A program made the translations under genes and the position numbers. A stretch of DNA of 49,180 nucleotides from a virus. Location: positions 1-49,180 of IMG/VR virus record IMGVR_UViG_3300042459_000392; one strand, written 5' to 3'. Of this stretch, positions 38,201 to 47,800 are shown one piece after another. Each line of letters opens with the position of its first letter. The first letter of the stretch is position 1. The notes under the pieces were generated by a model, which saw nothing but the letters and a program-made list of their open reading frames with translations, was not told the DNA's origin and ran no database searches.

Positions 38201-41200
38201 TACAAAATCAAGTTCAGTTTTATAAATAGGGTTTAATTTTTCATTACCATTTTTGTCTAAGTCAGGAGTACCATCTGCTTTTAGCAGAACTCTTTTATCT
38301 TCATCTACAGTAAAATATTTTTCTTCTAATAATGCTCTTTTTTCGGATATTAACTCTTCCAGAGCAGATTCCAAATCCCCAAAGTCATCAGAAATAAGTT
38401 CTATTTCATCATTTGTCCAATCAAAGTTTGGATCATTTAATGCTTCTCTAACATTTACTATATTTCTGTCAATATAGTTTCTTAACGCATCTAAACTATT
38501 GTTACTTAGTGTAGTGGAAGTATAATTTGGAGTGGTATGCTCTAAATCATATAAAGCTTTTTCAGCCATTAAATAATTTTTTGCATGGTCAAATTCTTCT
38601 TGAGTTATTTTATTATCTTTTAATAATTCTCCAAGAGAATCAAATACTTGTTTAGGAGAGTTAAATGCTATTTTTTGTAAACCTTGGATTTGGGCATTAC
38701 TAGCAAAAGGTAGGTTACGCAATTTATCTTTTAGATTTTTTGCTGCTAAATTGGCGTATTTAGAGAAATTTAACTTAGTTATTAAGTTGCCTGTAGACCT
38801 CCCTTTATCATCTTTTTCTGAAAGCCAATCTTGATTCTGAGCGTTAGCCCCATTTTGATATAATCTATTTTCAATTTTTTGAACTTCCGCAACTTCCTTA
38901 GAAGCTCTTTCTTTTCCCATTTGCTCCATAGCCGATACAAATCTATCTACACTCTGTATAAATGTATCATTTTGCATGGTTACAGGAGTAATTCCTTTGC
39001 TAAATAAACTTTTTATATTGCTAAATATTCCTTTAGAATAGTCTATTATATTATTATTTTTATCTGCAATAGTTTTTGCATCTGTATTAGCAAAATCAAC
39101 TTCATTTTGATAATTTAAAAATCTTTTTTGGTCTTCTGTACTCAAAGCAGACATATAAATATCTAAAATTTGTTTTACATTTTTAAGATAAATGCTTTCT
39201 ATCTTTGCAGCCATAACCTTAACTCCCTCCCCATCTAATAAATCGAAAGCTTTTATAATTTCATCGTTCTCTGTTATTGATGGGTCTAAATCATAAATAA
39301 TTTTTTTAAATGCAATCATATCATTAGACTCTAACTTCATTAATTTGGAAGTGCTTTCTATTGATTTTGAAAGAGAGTATAAAGATTGTAAATAATTTAT
39401 ATAACTCGCTAATTTTGACAATGATTTATTATAGTCATCATAGCTTAACTTAATTAAATTATCTCTTTTAAAATCTGTTTCTAATGTTTTAGGTATATTT
39501 AACTTATCAAATTCATTGAAAGAATCTTGTAAACGTCTTATAGTAGCAACGGAAGAAACCACCATACTAGATAAAATCTTTGCTTTATCTGCATCTTGCT
39601 CAGTCTTTTTAGCCAATATATTTAATAAATAATTGGAGGAGTCTAAGGCTTTTTTCTGGTTTGACTCTATAGCTTGTTGTCTAATATTAGACAAGGTATT
39701 TTCTAAGTTTTCTATAAGGAGATTTGCACCTAAATCAAATTTCTCAGATCTTTCATTTAAAACAGCATCGTTTTCCTTTCCTGTAATCTCGAAATTTAAT
39801 TGGTATAGTTCGTCATAATTTATATTAGCAGCATCCAATCCTTCTGCTAAATTTTCACTGAAAAACATTTTCTTCAACTGATTTAAGGAATTTAAGTATT
39901 CCATTTTATCATCTGAAAATAAATCAGAAATATAGTTTATAATTCTTTTTACTACAGATTTAACTGATAAAGGCACCGTTTCTTCTTTATCTTGTAAAGC
40001 ATTTTTAAACACTTTACCCATTATCTCTTCCTCTGTCTTATCTACATCTCCGTCATACTGGGCCAAATACTTGTCATAAAACAATTCATATTCCCTTGTT
40101 CTTGAGATGTATTGCTTTAAGTTTTGGTAAAGCTCCCCATCTTTAGGCAACATAGCTATAATAAAGTGAGCCACCTCTTCGGTAAGAGCATCTGTATTTC
40201 CTTCAGAAACATAGATAACTTTTTCAAACAAATTAGCCACCCCATTAGCAGGTATAAATTTACCTGTCTTTTCAAAGTATTGTTTTTGAAAATCTTCAAT
40301 ATTGGCAATTGTGATACCAAATTTGTCAGCAAAGCTAAGTAATAATTTTTCTAAATTCTTTTCTCTAAAAGAAACAAAAGCTTTAGGTGTAGGGTCTGAC
40401 ATAACTTTCTCATACTGAGAAGGACTGTCAAACATATCAAACTTAGCTCTATAAACAGCTAAATCTAATTCTTCATCAGGAGTTAAATCTGTTCTATCTT
40501 TTAAGTTAGTATATTCAGCCCACTGTTGAGGGATAGATTTAGTAGGCTCAGGGGCTAAGGGTGCTACTCTCTCAGGGTGTGTCTCTGGAGTTGTAGGAGT
40601 GTATGCAGGTTCTTCAAAATCTGATAATGTTAAAAAAGAGTCGGGTAGCTCTTCTGAAGATTTAAATTCTTCTACATCTTCCAATGCAGGTGTTTGTTCT
40701 TTAGATAGTAGGGATTCTACTGCTTTTTGGTCAACCCTTATAAAGTCTGCATCGTTAAACAAAATGTAAGAAAATTTACTCCCTTTAGCAAACCTTCCTT
40801 CGTACTCATTAAAATATTGTAAGGCTTTGAAATCAGGATTAAATCCTTTTATTTTTGAATATAAATCTCTCGTATTCTGTATTCTGTCTTTTCTCGTATC
40901 ATACTCCCAATTTATATTATTTTCGTTAGCCAGCCCGTTTAAATACTTTTTAAAATCAGGAACAGTCCATAACTCTAAATCTTCAATGCCTTCAATATCC
41001 TTCGTATTTATAAACCCTTCATATATTACAGGTTCATACATTTCACCGTCTTCTGTTGACCTTTGACGGATTTCATCATTTCTTGCAAAGTCAGATGCGA
41101 TAGATTTATTTGGAGAGAAATGAAACCCTACATCGGTTGTTTTTTCAAACTTATCAAACTTCTGATTACTTTTAACTCCATGATAAACCTTTAGTGGTTC

Positions 41201-41710
41201 ACCTGTTTTTTTATCTAACAAAAGATTAGTAGCTTCTTGCCCCTTCTCCCAATCTCCGTATTTATCTTTAAACCCCTTTGACCTTACATATTTAGATTCC
41301 GATTCAGATAAATTACTTGGCTTACCATTAGGTGCAAGATGTTCCCCTTTATCATTGTATTGCAACTCCACATCTTTTAATTCAGGGTTAACTTGTCCTT
41401 CAATTTGAGAAACCGCTATCAGATCTTCTTCTGTCACTAAAGGAAGGACATCTACACTTACTTTATTTTCTAAAGCCTTTACTACTTCGGCACCTAAATC
41501 TGTATTTAATTTAGTGACAAAGTCATTCTGAGAGTTTCTTTCTTCAGTGCCTTCTTCGTTAAATACAAAATTACCCTCTTTTCTGTCAAATAGGGTTGAA
41601 TTAGAAATATCTTCAAATACCTTTAAGCCAATATCATTAAGCTTATCCGCTAATTGGGGGTTACTTTCTCTAAATCTTTTTTCTACGTTAGGTAATGAGC
41701 ACTTAGCCAT
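35270..41710 (-). CDS. Giant polyvalent-type phage protein A (2146 aa)
   Basis: Residues about 135-330 look like a polyvalent-protein ADP-ribosyltransferase: YVRSKGFKDKYGDWEKG (a GDWE lead-in typical of such phage proteins) then LKVYHGVKSNQKFDKFEKT and GFHFSPNKSIASDFA. Residues about 500-520 hold a metallopeptidase-like helix DALTEEVAHFIIAML (EExxH, not the canonical HExxH). The long middle is helical and coiled-coil, broken by a hydrophobic stretch about 1283-1345 that could span or disturb a membrane. Another lies near 1935. Such giants are thought to be carried in virions and injected. No RNA polymerase DxDxD motif was seen. Start ATG 41708-41710. Confidence 0.75.
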   Translation of the reverse strand: MAKCSLPNVEKRFRESNPQLADKLNDIGLKVFEDISNSTLFDRKEGNFVFNEEGTEERNSQNDFVTKLNTDLGAEVVKALENKVSVDVLPLVTEEDLIAVSQIEGQVNPELKDVELQYNDKGEHLAPNGKPSNLSESESKYVRSKGFKDKYGDWEKGQEATNLLLDKKTGEPLKVYHGVKSNQKFDKFEKTTDVGFHFSPNKSIASDFARNDEIRQRSTEDGEMYEPVIYEGFINTKDIEGIEDLELWTVPDFKKYLNGLANENNINWEYDTRKDRIQNTRDLYSKIKGFNPDFKALQYFNEYEGRFAKGSKFSYILFNDADFIRVDQKAVESLLSKEQTPALEDVEEFKSSEELPDSFLTLSDFEEPAYTPTTPETHPERVAPLAPEPTKSIPQQWAEYTNLKDRTDLTPDEELDLAVYRAKFDMFDSPSQYEKVMSDPTPKAFVSFREKNLEKLLLSFADKFGITIANIEDFQKQYFEKTGKFIPANGVANLFEKVIYVSEGNTDALTEEVAHFIIAMLPKDGELYQNLKQYISRTREYELFYDKYLAQYDGDVDKTEEEIMGKVFKNALQDKEETVPLSVKSVVKRIINYISDLFSDDKMEYLNSLNQLKKMFFSENLAEGLDAANINYDELYQLNFEITGKENDAVLNERSEKFDLGANLLIENLENTLSNIRQQAIESNQKKALDSSNYLLNILAKKTEQDADKAKILSSMVVSSVATIRRLQDSFNEFDKLNIPKTLETDFKRDNLIKLSYDDYNKSLSKLASYINYLQSLYSLSKSIESTSKLMKLESNDMIAFKKIIYDLDPSITENDEIIKAFDLLDGEGVKVMAAKIESIYLKNVKQILDIYMSALSTEDQKRFLNYQNEVDFANTDAKTIADKNNNIIDYSKGIFSNIKSLFSKGITPVTMQNDTFIQSVDRFVSAMEQMGKERASKEVAEVQKIENRLYQNGANAQNQDWLSEKDDKGRSTGNLITKLNFSKYANLAAKNLKDKLRNLPFASNAQIQGLQKIAFNSPKQVFDSLGELLKDNKITQEEFDHAKNYLMAEKALYDLEHTTPNYTSTTLSNNSLDALRNYIDRNIVNVREALNDPNFDWTNDEIELISDDFGDLESALEELISEKRALLEEKYFTVDEDKRVLLKADGTPDLDKNGNEKLNPIYKTELDFVEGLLNKYKYKIGYATDTDGNFYPDKINIDVWGDEFLFELSDSHPDAKEYANKEYLDIEEKAAKGDALAVAKMDMVNYIKKWNKQNNLPSNSLPKGSKKDSEYLQMFGDKRFINIFGVNFDVAKIITQVVIPFAGVANTPMLFGIAAGLVNPLTLGVSSMIFSYFFYNRIANQVVKFISIYVDTRGRINDVKGLKRMAVALAKSLGVYNKALQFELNKDDNIISTGDPEKSESVISKRVDLWLKNMFHKIFRAVDAKQANKKNKIDVIPRKYTEYIEPALRSTQYLDNFKSFIYANKEYENKSMYEGAIRAMNDLYRKREDKEGNIIGDDYLEAIYIDRYWYNKIYPNSFAMKFIRVLAAQTGFNQLTGNINTGVKNILTGISMISANGGLLATMPAIKDATIYSLNMLLLAKGKNSRVALEQNKIQMIKKHLRSSSFGGIVDFDYSDSSLVQKLRLNNGKIVSELGESFISSVLVYKFLRDTKLIDENGKKIDIIKHLTIKDGRLSFDDKVAKKIYFNNINEIQKAEDLQLDPGYVKDINLRAIVPKNLQKEALVPLEIDFYLNRTLLQNIDYFRQRSQGVYNILLKPRISTTAIGTALFMYQNYVLPGAYTALGRKKNNPNLEGSEEGFIITLAKVLGRGVGNRFKDKLSPDSVNNIMRLNNIKTKGLLEDLGVLSNVFLYFSKNKNIVTQSLLEAAESQEKAIKFAEEQDAIVAQGGERKEGPAYYAGFKGKTKEEIFKELLIEANKQQRLNQYEADNYKKVASILAMFLLLKAALKFVYPPLEEEEVATYMASVTEVVSSELLRTWVPFLEGRLGFSWNFNPVGIKANEGSIGFDLRKTSPIAGTADDLAKNMYWSGSVGLYKLTGVVPFSQEYGKKLMDVTGGEIPLMKTKYYYDKEGYVTREVNVLDETVKDFLIGNRLRDAMQSSELRRDKYNELGIPQGELANMIYKLRNGYYKAYGRNLEEEIKVSQE

Positions 41711-41734
41711 ATATTATACATTGTTTATAAAAAA

Positions 41735-41762
41735 TGTTTCCCTACCAAAAGGAGGGGAAACA
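41735..41762 (-). terminator. Terminator-like hairpin in the leader of giant gene A
   Basis: On the minus strand TGTTTCCC-CT-CC-TTTT-GG-TA-GGGAAACA forms an 8-bp plus 2-bp stem with a 2x2 internal loop, followed at once by six T (plus-strand A run at 41729-41734). It could end the transcript of giant gene B, or act as an attenuator for gene A. Confidence 0.65.
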
Positions 41763-41765
41763 ATA

Positions 41766-41773
41766 CAAAAGTA
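41766..41773 (-). promoter_or_regulatory. Possible -7 element TACTTTTG (minus strand)
   Basis: Plus-strand CAAAAGTA gives minus-strand TACTTTTG, fitting TAnnTTTG. A start from here would fall inside the following hairpin, so either the hairpin is a leader structure or the match is chance. No TTG at 19 bases. Confidence 0.35.
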
Positions 41774-41825
41774 AGTAATAATTTTTAATTTCCCTTTTTT
41801 AACAATTATTTTGGGTATTTAGTTC

Positions 41826-44800
41826 CTAGACACAGTCAGGAATTGTAGTAGTATCTTCAAGATTTTCTGAAGGAATCTTATAAGCCCATTCTGGCAATAT
41901 TCCTACTTTTTGGTCAGCAAATTTCATCATCTTATAGGCTTGGTCTGAAAGGACTTTAGCTTCGGCTAATTTACCCTCTTTTCTTAGCTTTCTTGCCTCG
42001 TCTCTTACTTTAAAGGCTTCATCATTTATTCCTGAGAAATTAACAAAAGAGTTTTGTCCTCTAGTTTCAGATGTTATAGCTTTTCTAGCAGTTGGGCTAT
42101 ACATTTGAACGTGAACTCTCCAAGCGTTTTCTTCCCCTACAGGTCCAAATCCATTACCAAGTTTTGCGTGACCAAAGAAATCATGTACAAATCTGAAAAC
42201 ATCATTTGCTAATAGAGGAACATTATTTGCATCTTTAAACTCTGTTACTTGTAGTAAAGGATTTTCCTTTCTTTGTTCTTCTGTAATAGGGGTGTCACCA
42301 AACCCAGCCTCTGTGGAGAAAATTTTCATTCTTTTATTCTCTCTCAAATCATCAATCATTTCTTGAGCATTATCGTATTCAGAAGTACTCATTTCTACTC
42401 TATACCCTTCTGCCAAAATGGCTCTATGTTGGGCAATCGTTTCTTCAACTAATGCTTTATAGGCCTCCTGAGTCTCTTCTTCAAAAGGGGTGGCTACCAT
42501 CTCATCATAAGTTTTTGAAAGTCTAGTGGCAAAAGGTTTGTCAATTTTAGTGATGGTGTTGTCTACCATTGGTGCCAAACCATTTTCTTCATTATATTTA
42601 TTTGCAATTGTTGTAGCCTCTAATAATGGATTATTAAATAATCTATTTCCTGGAGCTACTACTACAGATTTTTGTACTTGTTTATTTTCCTCAAATTTCA
42701 TTTCTGCATTTTCTTCTTCAATAACTTCATCTGCATCCTCTACTGCTTGCCCCTCTTCATTTTGACTAATAGTATAATCAAATTTATTTCCTGATTTTTT
42801 CCACTTATCATAGGTATAATTTGCGGCATCTTCATAACTAATTCCTTCTATTTTAGCTCTAACCCCTAAAGTTTTATAAAGATTTTTTTCAAAATACCAA
42901 AGAATAGCTTGTACATCTGCAATAGTTAAATCATAGCCTTGTTTATTTAATTTATTAACTGACTCAGATATTGTGTCATACATAAATTGACGGTCTTTTT
43001 TAGTAAAAGGAACGTCATTTAAATTTTCAAAAGCTGCTTTATATATAGAATTTGCTGCTTTTTCAATATCAGACCCGTTTCTATACCCTTTAGCTGCGTA
43101 TGAGTCTCTATAAGACTTGGCAGCAAGCAAAGCTTCTTCATTTGTCATTGCTGGAGTACCTAATAACTCTTTAAGTCTATCAAGCCCAATAGCTTCGCCT
43201 TTTTTAGTAAACCCACTATTTACTTCAGGAATTAAGGTACCACGGTACCTATTAAAAGTTCTAGACCACCATCTGTCTAGTGTAGGATAAGATTCATTCC
43301 CCGATAAATTTGCATAGAACATCCCAAGTTTAGGCCCAAAAACAGATGATGCAAATGGAGCTTTAAAGCTTGTAGGCCAATTTGTAGTTAAGGGATCTAG
43401 TCCTTCTGTCTTCCTTTTTTTATTAATTTCTTCAATAGAATTAACATTCATTAAGTCTTTCTTAATAGCTGCTATATCTCCATTGTATTCACTTAATAAA
43501 TCATTTATTCGTTTTAGATTGTTTTCAAAGGAAGCCATTCTTTGACCAGGAACCGTTTTAGGCATTACTCCATTTTTCTTGTAATAGTCATAGGCAAATG
43601 AAGCTAATTTAAAATTAGTCATAACTTTCTGTCCATCAGACATTATCGCAACAAGCATTGTAAATAAATCTCTAGCATTCTGATCAGTTTTCATTTCTGG
43701 AAATACTTTTTCCATTGTATCTAAAGATTTTTGATATAATTCACCATACCAATCTTTGCCACTTTTTTCACCCATTAAATTAACAAAATATTTTACTTCA
43801 TCTACCATCCAGTTTGATATTTTTTTTCTTGCTTCTGGTGAATTGTCTTTCTGGTCAATAGTACCGTATTTAGCTCTTTGTCTAGCTTGAAGTGCTTCTC
43901 CAACTTTTCTTGTTGCATTTTTACTATCAGTTAATCCAAACTTATTAAGGGATTCTTTTCCTTCTATTATGGCCACTGCTTGTCTCATTAATTCTTCATA
44001 TTGAATTACTTCGTCTTTGTTTATAGAAACTCCTGACAACAAATCAACTGCTACCGCTTTGGCATAATCATCTATAGTCATATCCATAATCTGATCGGCA
44101 GTAAATTGAGACAATCCAAGCATTTGGCCAATAGCATCCCATAATTCTTGTAACCAAGACTTAGTTTTAGTACTATTTTCTTCCACTAGTCTAGCTCCGT
44201 TATCTCCAATCGCTTGAGCCAATACCTCTTCTAAAAACGCATCACTGTCAACTTTTAGATCAGGTTGAGTTTCCATTACATATTGACGATATGGATCAGC
44301 CTCGGAAGACTTAGCTAATTCTAAACCTCTTGCATACGCTTCTCCAAGATTATTTTTAGCCCAAGATAACCATAAGTGACCGAACTCATGTATAGGGGTA
44401 TCAAGATTCATATTATCCATGTTCAAATAAACATCTCCATTATAAACAAATCCTGCAGTTGTAAAAGTAACATTATCGGCACCAAATTCAACTAATTTCT
44501 CTTCAATCTCTGCATTAGACATTTCAAAGACCTCGTTAGCCAACCCTGTTTCTTTTAATCTCCCAACTACCTCACTCATAGTAGCAGAAGCAACTTCACT
44601 ATTAGCAGAAGGAGTTTCTTCTACTTCATTAAGCATATTTACCAACTCTCTTGCTCTTTCTATATCACTATTCATGCTTTCAGGTAAACCCGCCACCATG
44701 GTGTCAAATTGAACATTTGAAGGAATTATTTTACCAACTCTCGTATTTTGTGCCATAAAATACCCTTCTTTATAATCTTGATTTGCGTTTCTTTCATTTT

Positions 44801-47800
44801 CAAATTTAGATACTATTGTTTTCAACTCATCCAGTGCTTGTATTCTTTCTTTCATTGGATGGTCAATTTGCTTTTCCGTAGCATTTCTATAAGTTATAGA
44901 TTGTGGAACTAAGGAAACAATAGCATCTGCCCTTAAAGCAGGTCCTGACATAGGATTTCCTGATGGATTAAAATACCACATACCTACAGCCATTAAATAT
45001 CCATCTTCTGCAGCCATTCTAACCATTTCCTTTTTAATGTTCTCCATTCTAAAAGGAGTGTTTTCAGGTACCATAGCTTCTGCCGCTGATTTATATCCAT
45101 TAGGGTCAGAATCCATTGGATATACTTTTTTCTTTGGAACTGATACTGTATAAGTTTCTCCCCCCACCATTCTTTCCCCATCTGTAGGTAATGTATAATA
45201 AGAAGCTACCCCATATTGAGTACCTTTCTCAGTACGAGAAGTTCTAAGAGAAGTAAACCTACGAGAGTCTATACCTCCAGCCAACTCTTCTGGAGTAGCA
45301 TTAGACTTATGGAAGAATACATAGTTTTTACCATCCTCAGACTCAGTCATGAAAGACTCATAATAAGTTTCTTTAACTAAATCAGTATTTTTATTTTTTG
45401 AAACTGTAGAAGATAATACTTGTTTTCTAGGTTTAGGTTTAGCTTTTATATTGTCTAATACTAAAGCATTATCAGCAAAAAGTATCTCAGGATTTACCTC
45501 TATTTTATGACTCCCTAAAGTCTCATCATTCATAGTGATAATTCTATCTAAAAGAAAGTTTATTAAAACACCTTCCTTATCTTCTTTATCTTTATAAGCA
45601 TAAATTGCATCTAATTTATCTATGTTCAATTGAGTTGAAGATGCTCTTAAAGTCAATTCTTGTCCACCTAAATCACTAGAAAGTAAAAATTGTAAATCTT
45701 TTAATTTAGGGTCTTTTAATTTGCCATCTCTAATAAGTGCATCTAACTGTCCTATAAAATTAGTATAAATACTTTCAGCATTAGCCTCATTTTTAGTAAG
45801 TTCATTTATATCAATTAAAGCAAGTAATGTTTTTAAGTCTTGTATGGTATATCCTAATTCCGCTAGTTTAGGAGTCCCCATTGGTATCATGATATTCTTA
45901 GTGGGGAAATTAGTTATAAAAAGATAAACAGACCCTAATTCTGGGTTCTTAGGAACTCTGCCAGGCACTACTACTCCATTTTGATTTTTAAATACAGGTG
46001 TCTTGTTTTCCACCCCAATATAAACCATTTCATACTCTCCTGGAACTAATACTCCAGAGGCTAGTGCCTTTTTCTCCCATTCAGAGAACAATTCATAAGG
46101 TTTTCTATTAAAGTTGTTAAATTTTATATCTTTTATTGTAGCAATTGTAGGCTCTAGTCTATTAAGTCCTTTTTTATTAGTTATTTTTAAATTCTCTCTT
46201 AAAGGAGAATTAGGTGGAACCATTGCAATTTTTTCACCATTTGCATTTACAATAGATAAAGAAGCTTTATTTTTAAAGTCTTTTTGTACCTCATCCTTAT
46301 CATTATTCCCATTTTCATTATTCTCCACTATTTCTACTTCTGTCCCAATAATATCCGCAGCCACTGCAACATCATTAATTACTTCGCTGAATCCATTAGG
46401 TTGCACAAATTCAACATAATTTTTAGATAGTACAGGGGTTAGTGTATCAGCGTATCTTAATTGATATACGCCTGTACCTTTAAAAGTTTTTGGAGCAAAC
46501 CAATTGTTAGCCTTGTATATATTTCTCACGTCTTCTAAAGACTTTCTTTTCTTTCCGATATTATTCGCAAGATCAGTATCCCCAAATATTGTTATCATAT
46601 AGAAGCCTCCATCAGTTTCTTTAACTTGGATATAGACACCTTTTCCTAAACCAGCAAATACTCCTTTAGGGGTTTCTCCCTCTATTACCTCTTTAGGAGT
46701 ATCTTTAGTGGCTTTATTTTTATCTTCTGCTTTCATGTTTTTTTCCGTAACAGTAACAGGAACCTCTGTTGTTGTAGGAGTTTCTGGTTCAAGTACTACC
46801 AAAGAATCTTCTTTCAATTTATCCGCAGGGGTTATAGGGGCATCTGCCTCATCTAAAGGAATTTCATCAAATGACTCTACCTCTTCTTGGGTTAACAGCC
46901 CTTCTTCTTTCAAAGTAGTTAATATTGGAGTGCTAGTTGCAAGCTGCAATAATGTTCTACTAATAGCATTATCATTATTAGGAATTGTATTAAAACTATT
47001 TTTACCAATACTTAAATTAGTTAACCCATTTTGAGTTGTAGAAGTATTATCCACTCTAATAGGCAAAACATTTATAGAAGCCACTGTTATTCCATTATCT
47101 TGGAAAATAGCTTGTATTTCAGTGAGGTTATTAGACCACCCTGAAGCTGACGCAGCATAGTTACCTGCTGAAAAAGATTTAAAATCAATTAAGTGTACAT
47201 TTCCTTCATTATCAACCACTGTTAATATAGGAGTGGTAGCTATGCCATCATAGCCTCTTACTTCATCTTCAGAAAGCTTTGAAATAACTACATCATCATT
47301 AAACTTATAAGCAAATCCTTTTGCATCTAAATCTGCTTTTAATGCTAATATTGTTTCTGCTATAAATTGTAAACTTCTATTATCAATACCTACTTCTGTA
47401 TCAAACCCAGATTCAATAATAACTTTATTTATTATCTGAGATACATTATAAGGCGTTAGTAATAATGAATTGTTAAATACTTGTTTAGCTATTTCACTAA
47501 TAACCGCATTTGTCAATACCGTATTTCTCTCTTCTTGAGTCATCATAGTAGGAGAAACACTATATCCAGCAGGTTTGTATAAAGCACCTTCAACCTCAAA
47601 CATAGGATTCCCATTCACTTGTCTAGGGGTTTTTTCAACAAAAACAGCAGAAACTCCCTCTAAACGTGTTTCATCTTGAGTAGATAGTTGTTTATTTAAA
47701 TAAGTTCTCACTGCTTTTTTGGTTTGAGCATAAGACTTTTTATTATTAAACCCTAATCTTTTTGCATACTCATATACTTGCTCCTTATCGTCTAAAATAG

